Assembly: GCA_945870225.1 (NCBI GenBank)
Contig: CAMBRF010000018.1
Span: 1 to 64,000 of the forward strand
Direction of reading: 5' to 3'
From: PVC group bacterium
GTDB lineage: Bacteria; Verrucomicrobiota; Kiritimatiellia; CAIKKV01; CAITUY01
Length of the DNA: 64,000 nucleotides
The notes beneath the pieces were generated by a model. It ran no database searches and was not told where the DNA came from. It was given only the letters and a program-made list of their open reading frames with translations. Position numbers and translations under genes: made by a program. The first letter of the stretch is position 1. Every line of letters starts with the position of its first letter. Below are positions 14,230-24,532 of this stretch, piece by piece.

Positions 14230-15159
14230 ATGAAGAAAAGAGCCGTTGTATTTGCCGGGCAGGGTGCGCAGTTTGTCGGAATGGGCAAGGATTTGGCATC
14301 CGCGCATCCTGAGTGCCAGGCGCTTTTTGACCGGGCCAATGCCGTGATGGGGTTCGATCTGGCCCGCCTTTGCGCGGAGGGGCCGATCGAGGAAATCACC
14401 AAGTCGGATAATTGCCAGCCGGCTATTTTTGTGGTCAGCGCGATGTGCTACACCGCCCTGCGGAAACTCTATCCTGAATTACAGATCGCCGGCACGGCGG
14501 GTTTGAGCCTGGGCGAGTGGACGGCGCTTTATGCGGCCGGAGTGCTTTCCTTTGAGGACACGGTCAGGATCCTGAAGGCGCGGGGAAAGTTCATGCAGGC
14601 CGCCTGTGAGGAACGGCAGGGGGGTATGGTGAGTGTGATGGGCTTGCCGATGCCCGAACTTGAAAAAATTTGCGCGACGACAGGTGTGCAGATCGCCAAC
14701 CTGAACTCTCCCGAACAGACCGTACTGTCCGGCGATAAGGCCCGCATTCTTGAGGCGGAGAAGCTGGCCCAGGCGGCCGGAGCCAAGAAAACCGTTGTGC
14801 TGACTGTGGCGGGGGCCTTTCATTCTCCCCTGATGGCCTCGGCGGCGGTGAAGCTGGAGCAGGCGCTGGAAGGGGTCGTTTTCCAGGTGCCGTCGGTGCC
14901 GGTCGTGTCCAATGTGACCGGTTTGCCGCATGGCGCACCGGAGTCAATCAAGCAGGCGATGGTCAAGCAGGTAACCTCGTCGGTGCAGTGGGTGTCGGGT
15001 ATCGAATGGTTCAAGCAGAATGGCGTGACGGAATACATCGAATGCGGGCCCGGGAAGGTGCTGTCGGGGTTGATCAAGCGCATTGACAAGGAAGCGTCCT
15101 TGCAGAGCATTCAGGATGTGGCGACGTTGGACAAGGCCGTTGCGGCGCTGAAGGTTTGA
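14230..15159 (+). CDS. fabD: Malonyl-CoA:ACP transacylase FabD
   Basis: A 309-residue transacylase loading malonate on acyl carrier protein. It has VFAGQGAQFVGMGKDL at the N-terminus, the nucleophile elbow and the catalytic His in AGAFHSPLM. The elbow reads GLSLGEW where most bacterial FabD has GHSLGE(Y/F); Ser is kept, the neighbouring His is Leu. ATG 14230 with GGAG upstream gives the standard start. It lies between fabH and fabG. Confidence 0.95.
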   Translation: MKKRAVVFAGQGAQFVGMGKDLASAHPECQALFDRANAVMGFDLARLCAEGPIEEITKSDNCQPAIFVVSAMCYTALRKLYPELQIAGTAGLSLGEWTALYAAGVLSFEDTVRILKARGKFMQAACEERQGGMVSVMGLPMPELEKICATTGVQIANLNSPEQTVLSGDKARILEAEKLAQAAGAKKTVVLTVAGAFHSPLMASAAVKLEQALEGVVFQVPSVPVVSNVTGLPHGAPESIKQAMVKQVTSSVQWVSGIEWFKQNGVTEYIECGPGKVLSGLIKRIDKEASLQSIQDVATLDKAVAALKV

Positions 15160-15201
15160 GTCAGCAAGACTGTTGCGGTGTGGTAAACCAGGGAGAGAAT
15201 T

Positions 15202-15948
15202 ATGGCTATGTTTGAAGGAAAAGTGGCGCTGGTGACGGGTGCGGCACGTGGAATCGGCCAGGCGATTGCGAAGAAACTGGCGGTTGAAGGGTGCGATGTG
15301 GCCCTGTGCGACCTCAAGGCGGAATGGTTGGCCGAAACGGTCGGATTGGTCGAGGCCGCCGGGCGTAAAGTGAAGTGTTTCGAGGTAGACGTCAGCCAGG
15401 CGGCGGCGGTCGACGCAGCCGTGAGCGGCGTGGTCGAGGCGTTTGGCAAGGTGGATATCCTGGTCAACAACGCCGGAATCACGAAGGACACGCTTATGAT
15501 CCGGATGTCCGAACAGGACTGGGATGCCGTGCTGTCGGTAAATCTGAAGGGAACGTTTCTTTTCACCAAGGCGGTGGCCCGGCCCATGATGAAACAGCGG
15601 TCCGGCGCCATTGTGAATGTGGCCTCAATTATTGGCTTGATTGGTAATGCGGGTCAGTGTAATTACGCAGCCTCAAAAGCTGGCGTGATTGCTCTGACCA
15701 AGTCAGCGGCGAAAGAGTTGGCGGCGCGCAACGTGCGGGTAAATGCGGTGGCGCCCGGGTTTATTCAGACCCGGATGACGGATGTGTTGCCCGAGGACGT
15801 GCGGAAGAAAATGCTGGATCTCATTCCGATGAGTCGGTTTGGCCAGCCTGAAGATGTGGCGAATGTGGTGCTGTTCCTGGCGAGCGACGCCGCCTCGTAC
15901 ATGACAGGCCAAGTCCTTCCGGTGTGCGGCGGGATGGTGATGCAGTAG
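15202..15948 (+). CDS. fabG: 3-oxoacyl-ACP reductase FabG
   Basis: A 248-residue short-chain dehydrogenase that reduces 3-oxoacyl-ACP with NADPH. Cofactor motif [17 protein letters not shown], catalytic Ser in [12 protein letters not shown] and the YAASK catalytic pair are all present, and the C-terminus [14 protein letters not shown] is the family end. A GGGAGA motif precedes ATG 15202. Position in a fab cluster fixes the assignment among SDR enzymes. Confidence 0.96.
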   Translation: MAMFEGKVALVTGAARGIGQAIAKKLAVEGCDVALCDLKAEWLAETVGLVEAAGRKVKCFEVDVSQAAAVDAAVSGVVEAFGKVDILVNNAGITKDTLMIRMSEQDWDAVLSVNLKGTFLFTKAVARPMMKQRSGAIVNVASIIGLIGNAGQCNYAASKAGVIALTKSAAKELAARNVRVNAVAPGFIQTRMTDVLPEDVRKKMLDLIPMSRFGQPEDVANVVLFLASDAASYMTGQVLPVCGGMVMQ

Positions 15949-15975
15949 GTTAATAAACAGTAAGGAGAAGAAGAT

Positions 15976-16215
15976 ATGGCACTTGAAGACAAAGTCCGGG
16001 ACATCATCGTCGAGCAGCTTGGCGTGAACGCCGAACAGGTTACACGCGAAGCCTCTTTCATTGAGGATTTGGGCGCGGATTCGCTGGACACAGTCGAACT
16101 CGTGATGGCGTTCGAAGAGGAGTTCGGAGCTGAGATTCCGGACGAAGATGCCGAGAAGCTGACGACGGTCGGCACGGTCATCGATTACCTCAAAGGTAAG
16201 GGTTTTGACGTCTAA
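15976..16215 (+). CDS. acpP: Acyl carrier protein
   Basis: A 79-residue acidic protein with the phosphopantetheine attachment motif [12 protein letters not shown] and the usual helices ([24 protein letters not shown]). It carries growing fatty acyl chains. AAGGAGAAG precedes ATG 15976. A terminator hairpin follows, so part of the transcription ends here. Confidence 0.97.
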   Translation: MALEDKVRDIIVEQLGVNAEQVTREASFIEDLGADSLDTVELVMAFEEEFGAEIPDEDAEKLTTVGTVIDYLKGKGFDV

Positions 16216-16232
16216 GTCATAACGGTTTGAAG

Positions 16233-16260
16233 ATCGGGGAGATGGCAACATCTCCCCGAT
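16233..16260 (+). terminator. Hairpin terminator after acpP
   Basis: Perfect 12-bp stem ATCGGGGAGATG/CATCTCCCCGAT with a GCAA tetraloop, followed by TGTTTA. The T-run is short, so termination may be partial, letting some transcripts continue into fabF. Confidence 0.75.
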
Positions 16261-16303
16261 TGTTTATCTAGGTTGATTTGAACAGGCAAGCGAAGGAGTC
16301 TCC

Positions 16304-17542
16304 ATGGGCACACGAAGAGTCGTTGTAACGGGTATGGGCGTGGTTTCACCGTTGGGCTGTGATCTCGGCGTGTTCTGGCAGAGACTTTGTTCGGGGTATT
16401 CCGGCATCCGGCGCATCACGCACTTCGATGCGTCAGCCATGGCCACCCAGATCGCGGCTGAAGTGATTGAGTTTGAGATCGATAAATTCATTTCCAAGAA
16501 GGAACAGCGTCGCATGGACCCCTTCTGCCACTATGCCGTGGCTGCCTCCAAACTGGCGATGATCGATTCCGGCCTGGTGATGAGCGCCGAAGATCCGACG
16601 CGCGTCGGCTGTATGATCGGCTCCGGCATTGGTGGGTTGCAGACCCTCGAGGAACAGCATTCCATTCTCCTGAACCGCGGACCGGACCGGTGTTCCCCGT
16701 TCATGATCCCGCAGATGATTGTCAACATGGCGGCGGGATTGGTGGCCATTGAACACGGATTGAAAGGTCCCAACTTCTGCGTGGTGTCCGCTTGCGCGAG
16801 CGGCGCCCATTCAATCGGTGAGGCGATGCGACAGATCCAGCGCGGCGATGTCGATGCGATGGTGGCGGGCGGCACGGAAGCCACGATTTGTCCGTTGGGC
16901 ATTGCCGGATTTGCCGCTATGCGCGCCATGAGCACGCGCAACGACGATCCTCAAAAGGCAAGTCGTCCCTTTGATGCCAATCGCGACGGTTTCATCATGG
17001 GTGAGGGTGCCGGCGTGGTCGTGGTCGAGGAATACGAGCATGCCCGGAAGCGTGGGGCCCGGATTTACTGCGAGATGGGCGGCTACGGAGCCACCTGCGA
17101 TGCCAATCACATCACCGCCCCGGCCGAGGGTGGTGAAGGAGCGGCACGTGCCATGAAGAACGCGATCCGTGATGCCGGTCTCAATCCGGATGCGGTCGAT
17201 TACGTCAACGCCCACGGCACGAGCACGCCGCTCAATGATAAGAACGAAACGGCGGCGGTCAAGGGCGCGCTGGGCGAGCATGCCCGGAAGGTTATGGTCA
17301 GTTCAACCAAGTCCATGACGGGTCATTTACTCGGCGCGGCTGGCGGACTTGAGACCGTGATTTGCGCACTGGCGCTCCAGAATGGCATCGTGCCGCCGAC
17401 CATGAACTACGAGACGCCCGATCCGGATTGTGATCTGGACTATGTTCCCAATGCGGCTCGTAACGTGAAGATCCGCGTGGCGCTGAATAACTCGCTGGGT
17501 TTTGGCGGGCACAATTCATCGCTGCTGATGAAGGCGATCTAA
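16304..17542 (+). CDS. fabF: Beta-ketoacyl-ACP synthase II FabF
   Basis: A 412-residue elongating condensing enzyme. Cys-His-His triad: Cys in VSACASGAHSIGEA, first His in NAHGTSTPLNDKNE, second His in KSMTGHLLGAAGG. N-terminal RRVVVTGMGVVSPLG is typical. An AAGGAG site lies ahead of ATG 16304. It completes the set for fatty-acid elongation, together with the separate reductases and dehydratase that are not in this window. Confidence 0.97.
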   Translation: MGTRRVVVTGMGVVSPLGCDLGVFWQRLCSGYSGIRRITHFDASAMATQIAAEVIEFEIDKFISKKEQRRMDPFCHYAVAASKLAMIDSGLVMSAEDPTRVGCMIGSGIGGLQTLEEQHSILLNRGPDRCSPFMIPQMIVNMAAGLVAIEHGLKGPNFCVVSACASGAHSIGEAMRQIQRGDVDAMVAGGTEATICPLGIAGFAAMRAMSTRNDDPQKASRPFDANRDGFIMGEGAGVVVVEEYEHARKRGARIYCEMGGYGATCDANHITAPAEGGEGAARAMKNAIRDAGLNPDAVDYVNAHGTSTPLNDKNETAAVKGALGEHARKVMVSSTKSMTGHLLGAAGGLETVICALALQNGIVPPTMNYETPDPDCDLDYVPNAARNVKIRVALNNSLGFGGHNSSLLMKAI

Positions 17543-17565
17543 CCGTCCTTTTCGGTGCAAGTTGT

Positions 17566-17615
17566 GGGAGGGACGGCGTGTCGCCGTTCGCAGCGCGTAA
17601 CGGGCGCGCGCTCCC
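17566..17615. repeat. 50-bp palindromic intergenic repeat, copy 1
   Basis: Starts GGGAGGGACGGCGTGTCGCC and ends GCGCGCGCTCCC. It contains nested inverted repeats (GACGGCG/CGCCGTt, GGGAG/CTCCC). A near-identical copy is at 31669-31718. Here it sits between the convergent fabF and maf genes and may act as a two-way terminator. Confidence 0.75.
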
Positions 17616-17617
17616 GC

Positions 17618-18217
17618 TCAGGTTGCGGACGGGTCGATCTGTTTCAGGATCCGGTCCAGCTTTTCCTGCGGTAATCCAATGACGGTCGCCAGATCACCGT
17701 CAATCCTTTCCACGATGGCGGCCGAACGTGGATCTTGAACCGCATAGGCACCCGCCCAGGCCAGCGGGCGGGTCTGGTTGACAAAGGCGCGAATGCGGGG
17801 CGTGGCCCAGTCCCGCAACCGGACGTGGGCCGTATCGGTGATGTGGATCACCCGGCGCCGGCCGTTCCGGCTTCCGGCCGGGACGATGATGCAGGCGGCG
17901 CTGCTGATGCGGTGTGTCCGTCCGCAGAGGTCACCCAGCATGCGAACCGCGCCTGCCAGGCTGTCGGGCTTGCCGATGATCCGGCGACCCAGAATCAGTG
18001 CCGTATCGGCTCCGATCACGATGGCTTTGGGGTAACGTTCGGCGACGGCCCAGGCCTTGAGACTGGCCAGGTCCATGACATAGCGTTCAAGATGGGTTCC
18101 CTCCGCCGGCTCAGGTTCCTCGATCTCCGAGGGAATCTGCCGGAACCGGTATCCGGCGGCTTTAAGCAGGGCGGCCCGTGCCTGGGACTGGGAAGCCAGA
18201 ATGAATGTTGTCATCAA
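17618..18217 (-). CDS. maf: Maf-like nucleotide pyrophosphatase
   Basis: A 199-residue Maf/Ham1-type protein. Family signatures are visible: ILASQSQARAALLKAAGY (S/T-x-S-x-x-R motif), VIGADTALILGRRIIGKP and the Tyr/Gln region AWAGAYAVQDPRSAAIVERI followed by TVIGLP. Maf proteins hydrolyse non-canonical or excess nucleoside triphosphates (dTTP/UTP or 7-methyl-GTP subtypes) and delay septation in some bacteria. Which subtype cannot be told. It is the only gene on the minus strand in the housekeeping block. ATG 18217 or 18214 may be used. Confidence 0.92.
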   Translation of the reverse strand: MMTTFILASQSQARAALLKAAGYRFRQIPSEIEEPEPAEGTHLERYVMDLASLKAWAVAERYPKAIVIGADTALILGRRIIGKPDSLAGAVRMLGDLCGRTHRISSAACIIVPAGSRNGRRRVIHITDTAHVRLRDWATPRIRAFVNQTRPLAWAGAYAVQDPRSAAIVERIDGDLATVIGLPQEKLDRILKQIDPSAT

Positions 18218-18224
18218 GATGTCC

Positions 18225-18253
18225 TTGCGTCTTCACGCGTACCTTCATATAAG
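18225..18253 (+). promoter_or_regulatory. Sigma-70-like promoter of ssb
   Basis: TTGCGT (18225-18230), 17-base spacer, TATAAG (18248-18253). The ssb ATG is at 18297 with AAGGAG at 18283-18288. Confidence 0.5.
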
Positions 18254-18296
18254 GCAAGGACCAAGGTGAATGGAAGAAAAATAAGGAGTTTGGCGC

Positions 18297-18773
18297 ATGG
18301 CTTCGCTGAATAAGGTGATGTTGATCGGGAATTTAACCAGGGATCCGGAACTGAGGGCGCTTCCATCCGGCATTAACGTGGCGGACCTGCGGCTCGCCGT
18401 CAATGAGACCTACACCGATAAGAGTGGGCAGAAGGTTGAGAAGGCCTGCTTTATCGATGTGGTTTTGTGGGACAAGCAGGCCGACCTGTGCAAGACCTAC
18501 CTCTCCAAGGGCAGTCCCATTCTGGTCGAGGGTCGGCTGCAAATGGATGAGTGGACGACCAAGGAGGGGGAGAAACGCAGCAAAGTGCGGGTTCGGGCCG
18601 ATCGTTTCCAGTTCCTTGGGGCGAAACGGGGAGGGGCAGAGGGCGTAGGGGTGGCGAACTCCCCGTCCCGCCAGGCCCCGGGGCATCCGACCGCTGCGGC
18701 CCAGCGGGAAAACCTGGGCGCACCGGAAGACTTTGGCGACGCCGCTCCCGGCGACGGCGATTCTCCGTTTTGA
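18297..18773 (+). CDS. ssb: Single-stranded DNA-binding protein
   Basis: A 158-residue SSB: N-terminal OB fold (SLNKVMLIGNLTRDPELRAL, FIDVVLWDKQADL, KGSPILVEGRLQMDEW) over residues 1-105, then a Gly/Pro/Ala-rich disordered linker, and the acidic tip DGDSPF that recruits repair and replication partners. Usual length. Monocistronic promoter upstream; mreB follows after about 120 bases. Confidence 0.97.
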   Translation: MASLNKVMLIGNLTRDPELRALPSGINVADLRLAVNETYTDKSGQKVEKACFIDVVLWDKQADLCKTYLSKGSPILVEGRLQMDEWTTKEGEKRSKVRVRADRFQFLGAKRGGAEGVGVANSPSRQAPGHPTAAAQRENLGAPEDFGDAAPGDGDSPF

Positions 18774-18809
18774 GGGGAATAATGTTGTCGGGTGGAAGTT
18801 CCTTCTTGA

Positions 18810-20122
<1,313 letters not shown>

Positions 20123-20137
20123 GGCGGAGGCGGATCA

Positions 20138-20980
20138 GTGAGGGATCGGAAATATCTCCTGTTGATTGTGCTGGGAACCTTCTTCCTGGTGATGCTCAAC
20201 CTGCCCGAATCAGTTTCGCATGGTTTGCGGGGTGGATTCCGGGAGGGTATCGCCTCGTATCAGGGGGCCATTATGCGGGCGCTGGCGAAGGTTCACCGAC
20301 CTTCATCGGCAAGGGGTAGACTGGCGGACGACCGTTCCGGGGCTGATGAACGGCTCCGGCTTGAGAATGCTTCGTTGCGGGCGGAGACAACTCGGCTGGC
20401 GCGGATTGCGCGTGAGAATGAGGAACTCCGGACCCTGCTCGGGTTCCGTCAGCGGGTGAGTTTTAAAACAGTGGCCTGTCAGGTGATTGCCCGGGATGAT
20501 GGCTACGGATGGTGGCAGACCCTTCGTCTTGACAAGGGCAGGGATGAAGGCGTTCGCGAGAACCAAGCGGTGATCACCCCTGAGGGGTTGGTGGGGAAGA
20601 CCATCGATGTGTCCGGGCAGACTTGCGATGTGTTGCTGATTTCAGATCGTAATTTCAAAGTGGCGGTGCGTTTCGAGCAGGAGGGGTCATTCGGCATCCT
20701 GCATGGCGGCGGGGTTTCAGTGAGGGGGGTTCACAGTCTCGGGGTGATCTGCGCGCCGGTTCCGTTTGAGGTCGAGTATGTGCGTAAAGACATGACGATC
20801 AAACCAGGAGAGAAGGTGGTGACGTCAGGACTGGGAGGCGTATTCCCCGCGGGATTGGTCGTGGGGCAGGTCGGATCTGCCGCCCCTGATGAAACAGGCC
20901 TTTACCAGGTGGCAACCGTGATCCCGACGGCCGATCTGGCACGTCTGCGGCAAGTGCTCGTTGTGACGGGGGTGAAATGA
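20138..20980 (+). CDS. mreC: Rod shape-determining protein MreC
   Basis: A 280-residue MreC: one N-terminal membrane segment (LLLIVLGTFFLVMLNLP), a periplasmic coiled coil (ADERLRLENASLRAETTRLA, RIARENEELRTLLGF) and the double beta-barrel core with DGYGWWQTLRLDKGRDEGV and the C-terminal GEKVVTSGLGGVFPAGLVVG, which is a hallmark. GTG 20138 has GGAGG upstream. It links MreB to PBP2 in the periplasm. Confidence 0.95.
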   Translation: MRDRKYLLLIVLGTFFLVMLNLPESVSHGLRGGFREGIASYQGAIMRALAKVHRPSSARGRLADDRSGADERLRLENASLRAETTRLARIARENEELRTLLGFRQRVSFKTVACQVIARDDGYGWWQTLRLDKGRDEGVRENQAVITPEGLVGKTIDVSGQTCDVLLISDRNFKVAVRFEQEGSFGILHGGGVSVRGVHSLGVICAPVPFEVEYVRKDMTIKPGEKVVTSGLGGVFPAGLVVGQVGSAAPDETGLYQVATVIPTADLARLRQVLVVTGVK

Positions 20981-20996
20981 GGAAGAACCGGTTCAC

Positions 20997-21503
20997 ATGA
21001 CAGGGGTGATCATGGCTTTTCTGCTTCTTGTCGCCACGCTGATCCAGAGCCTGGTGCCGGCGGCGGACTGGTTGGGTGTGTCCAAGTTGCCATGCCTGCT
21101 TGGAGTTGTGCTCTTTTACGCTTTCACTCATACCCGCGGCGTTGTGGTCACAGTGGCGATCCTGGCGGGGATTGCTCAGGATTCGCTGAGCCTGATTCCC
21201 CTGGGATACTCGGCTTTGTGCTTTTCGGTTGTGGGCCTGATTCTGGTTCAGATCAGGGGTGTGCTTTTTCGTGACAGCCTGATCACGGTGGCTATAACCG
21301 GTGCGCTTGTCAGCGCCCTGGTGACTCTGGCCCTGTATCTGATGCTGGCGGGGGGCACGGATTGGGTGGGCGTTACATTATGGTGGCTGGCGCTTAAAAT
21401 GGGCGGGAACGCCATTCTGGGAGCGGTGACGGTGCCGGTGGTCTGGCTGATGGCTGGAACCCTGGAGCACCAGGTGGGGATTGTGCATTCGGATCGATTG
21501 TGA
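20997..21503 (+). CDS. mreD: Rod shape-determining protein MreD
   Basis: A 168-residue polytopic protein with about five hydrophobic segments (AFLLLVATLIQSLVPA, LLGVVLFYAFTHTRGVVV, LCFSVVGLILVQIRGV, VAITGALVSALVTLALYLML and a C-terminal one), of typical MreD length. Sequence identity to MreD is weak by eye; the assignment rests on topology plus location between mreC and mrdA. Two starts are possible, ATG 20997 or 21012. Confidence 0.85.
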   Translation: MTGVIMAFLLLVATLIQSLVPAADWLGVSKLPCLLGVVLFYAFTHTRGVVVTVAILAGIAQDSLSLIPLGYSALCFSVVGLILVQIRGVLFRDSLITVAITGALVSALVTLALYLMLAGGTDWVGVTLWWLALKMGGNAILGAVTVPVVWLMAGTLEHQVGIVHSDRL

Positions 21504-21504
21504 C

Positions 21505-23325
21505 ATGGCGGTAAAGGAACAAGTTAACCTCGAGCTGCGGCGTTTGCGCGTCGTGTTGTTCATGATGCTGGGCGGGTTGCTGCTGTTGGGTGGCGCCCTG
21601 TTTTCCCTGCAAGTGGCGCGCCGCCATGAATTCGAGCAGAGCCTGCATCGTCAGAGCATGCGGCGCGTTCGCTTGCCCGCCGCGCGCGGGAGAATTTTTG
21701 ACCGCAACGAGATTTGCCTGGCCGACAACCAGCCCTGTTACTGCCTGGCCTTCTATCTGGAGGAAATTCGCAAGCCGGGTCGCTGGCAGCACACGGTAGA
21801 CGAGGTGAATGAGCGGATGAAAAAACTGACCGCGCTGATCGGACGCCGGTCGATGATTGCCGAGCAGGATATCTGGCTGCACATTCGCAAACGCCTTCCC
21901 CTGCCTCTGGTGGCCTGGCGCCATCTCGATCCGGCAGCACTGGCCAGACTGGCGGAATCCTCGGTCGATATGGAGGGCCTCGATATTTACATCGAGCCAC
22001 TCCGCCATTATCCGCGCCACGAGCTGGCGGGCCATCTTATGGGCTATGTGGGACGGGCAGAACTCTCCGATGAAGATTTGGAAGGTTTTCAGTATTACCT
22101 GTCCGAAATGGAAGGCAAAGCGGGACTGGAGCGAATGTTCAACTATGCCATGGCCGGGACGGCTGGCGGTCAACTGGTCCGGATCAACGCTTCGGGACTC
22201 AAGTACGCCGAAAGTCAGGAGAAAGAACCGCAACCCGGGGCGGATCTGGTTCTGGCGATTGACAGTCGGATTCAGGCGTTGGCGGAGCAGGCCGTTGGCG
22301 ATGTGCCCGGCGCGGTGGTGGTTCTCGATCCGTCAAATGGCGATGTGCTGGCCCTGGCCAGCTCGCCGTCCTTTAATCCGAACCAGTTTGTGCCGTTCCT
22401 TTCATCCGCAGTTTGGGATGAACAAAACAAGGACCCGGCCAAACCGCTGGTAAATCGGGCGGTCGCGGAAGTCTATGCGCCCGGCAGCGTTTTTAAACCG
22501 GTGACCGCTCTTGCGGCCTTGAGCAGCGGGCATATCAGCCCTGAGACCACGCACAATTGTCCCGGCTATTTCATGATCGGCGCGCACCCCATGAAATGCT
22601 GGAACCCCAACGGACACGGGCAGGTGAACATGCGCAAAGCGATCGAACAGTCGTGCAATGTCTATTTCGCGGCGGTTGGCCTGCAGTGCGGATACGAGGG
22701 GATTGAGGAGATGGCCCGACAGGTCGGTTTGGGGAAAAAGACAGGCATTGATCTCGACCGGGAGGCGTCCGGATTGGTTCCGGGCCCTGCGTGGAAGAAA
22801 AAAATGTGGAAGGACGACTGGCGGCCCGGCGACACCTGTAATGTATCGATCGGACAGGGGGCCCTGACCGTGACGCCGCTCCAGATGGCTGTGGTGGCGG
22901 CGACGCTGGCGAACGGTGGCACGGTCTACCGGCCCCGCCTGGTGCTGGGGATACGGGATCGGGCGGGACACTATACGACCAACTATCCGCCGGTGGCGAT
23001 CCGGACCCTGGCGGTGTCGCCGGGTGCGATGAAAACGGTGCGGGAAGGGATGTACGATGTGGTCATGGCCCCTTCGGGCTCGGGTGGTCGGGCCCGGATT
23101 GCGGGCGTCGAGATGGCGGGCAAAACCGGCACGGCGGAATTCGGGGAAAAGGGCGGGCACCACAAACACAGTTGGATGCTTCTTTTTGCCCCCTTTGAGA
23201 GGCCGCAGTACGCTGTGGCCATGGTAGTGGATGAGGGGGTGTCTGGCGGTCTGACGGTGGGGCCCCGGTTGCACACCCTGATGGATGCGCTTTTCAATGG
23301 CGACGGGAAGAAGGCTGATGGATGA
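21505..23325 (+). CDS. mrdA: Penicillin-binding protein 2 (transpeptidase)
   Basis: A 606-residue class B PBP that cross-links peptidoglycan in side-wall growth. N-terminal membrane anchor (LRVVLFMMLGGLLLLGGALF), the dimerisation/non-catalytic part starting RRVRLPAARGRIFDRN, then the transpeptidase domain with SxxK in GSVFKPVTALA, SxN in QSCNVYFAAVG and KTG in AGKTGTAE. ATG 21505 starts right after mreD and the stop overlaps rodA (ATGA), so PBP2 and RodA are made in a coupled way. Confidence 0.96.
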   Translation: MAVKEQVNLELRRLRVVLFMMLGGLLLLGGALFSLQVARRHEFEQSLHRQSMRRVRLPAARGRIFDRNEICLADNQPCYCLAFYLEEIRKPGRWQHTVDEVNERMKKLTALIGRRSMIAEQDIWLHIRKRLPLPLVAWRHLDPAALARLAESSVDMEGLDIYIEPLRHYPRHELAGHLMGYVGRAELSDEDLEGFQYYLSEMEGKAGLERMFNYAMAGTAGGQLVRINASGLKYAESQEKEPQPGADLVLAIDSRIQALAEQAVGDVPGAVVVLDPSNGDVLALASSPSFNPNQFVPFLSSAVWDEQNKDPAKPLVNRAVAEVYAPGSVFKPVTALAALSSGHISPETTHNCPGYFMIGAHPMKCWNPNGHGQVNMRKAIEQSCNVYFAAVGLQCGYEGIEEMARQVGLGKKTGIDLDREASGLVPGPAWKKKMWKDDWRPGDTCNVSIGQGALTVTPLQMAVVAATLANGGTVYRPRLVLGIRDRAGHYTTNYPPVAIRTLAVSPGAMKTVREGMYDVVMAPSGSGGRARIAGVEMAGKTGTAEFGEKGGHHKHSWMLLFAPFERPQYAVAMVVDEGVSGGLTVGPRLHTLMDALFNGDGKKADG

Positions 23326-24500
23326 GGGAGTTTCTGTCCAATCTGCGCTTGTTGAGGAGGATGAACTGGCTGATGCTGGCGACGATCTGCACCTTGATCG
23401 CCGTCGGGGTGCTGTTCATTTACAGCGCGACTCAGACCCGGGACGATTCCACCGCCAGATTGTTCCAGATGCAACTGAAATGGGCGCTGGCCGGGTTGGT
23501 CATTTATCTGGCCACGACGGTCACGGACTACCGAAAACTGCGGGATGTGTCGTGGTGGTTTTATGTCATGGCGGTAATTCTGCTGGTGGCGGTTTTATTT
23601 TTCGGGACGCGAATCTATGGAGCCCGGCGCTGGCTGATGTTTCTGGGGGTGGGGGTTCAGCCCTCCGAACTGGGAAAACTGGCGGTGATTCTGGCCGGGG
23701 CCACCTTGCTGAGTCCGCCAGCGGAGAAATACGAGCGTATTCCCTCCATGTGGTGGCTGTTCCTCCTGGCGGGGATTCCCATGCTGTTGGTGATGAAGGA
23801 ACCGGACTTGGGCAGCGCGCTGGTATACGCCCCCCTGGTGATGGCGATGTTGTATGTGGCGGGGGCACCGTCCCGCCCGTTGGTGTTGATGGTATTAAGC
23901 GGGGTCGTTCTGGTGACGGTGGTTCTGGGCGCGGTCGCCCTGCCGGCAAGGTTGGGAGTGACGCCAGAGGGGCAGGATCGCTTTTTCCGGGCGATCCGGC
24001 TCAGCGACTACCAGCGGGACCGGATCGAAGTGTTTCTCCAACCCGGAAAGGATCCCATGGGGACGGGGTGGAACAAGCGTCAGTCGGAGATTGCCGTGGG
24101 CTCGGGTGGGCTTACGGGGAAGGGCTTTTTGAAGGGAACGCAGAACCTTCTCGGGTTTCTGCCGCGTACGGTGGCACCCACGGATTTCATCTTTTCAGTG
24201 ATTGCGGAAGAGACGGGATTCGCGGGGTCGGTCATGGTGCTGGTTTTGTATGGGCTCCTGCTGGCCTGCGGCCTTTATGCGGCGATGGTGGCACGCGATA
24301 AATTGGGGCGCGTGTTGTGCGTGGGGATTGTTACAATGATCTTCACCCATGTGTTTGTGAACATGGCCATGACCATCGGTCTGGTGCCGATCGTCGGCAT
24401 CCCGTTGCCGCTGGTAAGCTACGGTGGCACGTTCATGGTGATGACGTTATTTGCCCTGGGTTTGATTCAAAGTGTGTATGTGCGGCGGTCAGGACTCTGA
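23322..24500 (+). CDS. rodA: Peptidoglycan glycosyltransferase RodA
   Basis: A 392-residue SEDS-family integral membrane protein with about ten hydrophobic segments. Diagnostic pieces: SATQTRD near the N-terminus, GARRWLMFLGVGVQPSELGKLA, KEPDLGSALVYAP, the conserved Asp-containing loop TDFIFSVIAEETGF and PLPLVSYGGT. It polymerises lipid II with PBP2 as partner. It closes the rod-shape cluster. Confidence 0.97.
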   Translation: MREFLSNLRLLRRMNWLMLATICTLIAVGVLFIYSATQTRDDSTARLFQMQLKWALAGLVIYLATTVTDYRKLRDVSWWFYVMAVILLVAVLFFGTRIYGARRWLMFLGVGVQPSELGKLAVILAGATLLSPPAEKYERIPSMWWLFLLAGIPMLLVMKEPDLGSALVYAPLVMAMLYVAGAPSRPLVLMVLSGVVLVTVVLGAVALPARLGVTPEGQDRFFRAIRLSDYQRDRIEVFLQPGKDPMGTGWNKRQSEIAVGSGGLTGKGFLKGTQNLLGFLPRTVAPTDFIFSVIAEETGFAGSVMVLVLYGLLLACGLYAAMVARDKLGRVLCVGIVTMIFTHVFVNMAMTIGLVPIVGIPLPLVSYGGTFMVMTLFALGLIQSVYVRRSGL

Positions 24501-24532
24501 TTCGTCGCCGGAATAAAGAGAGGAGATTAAAG

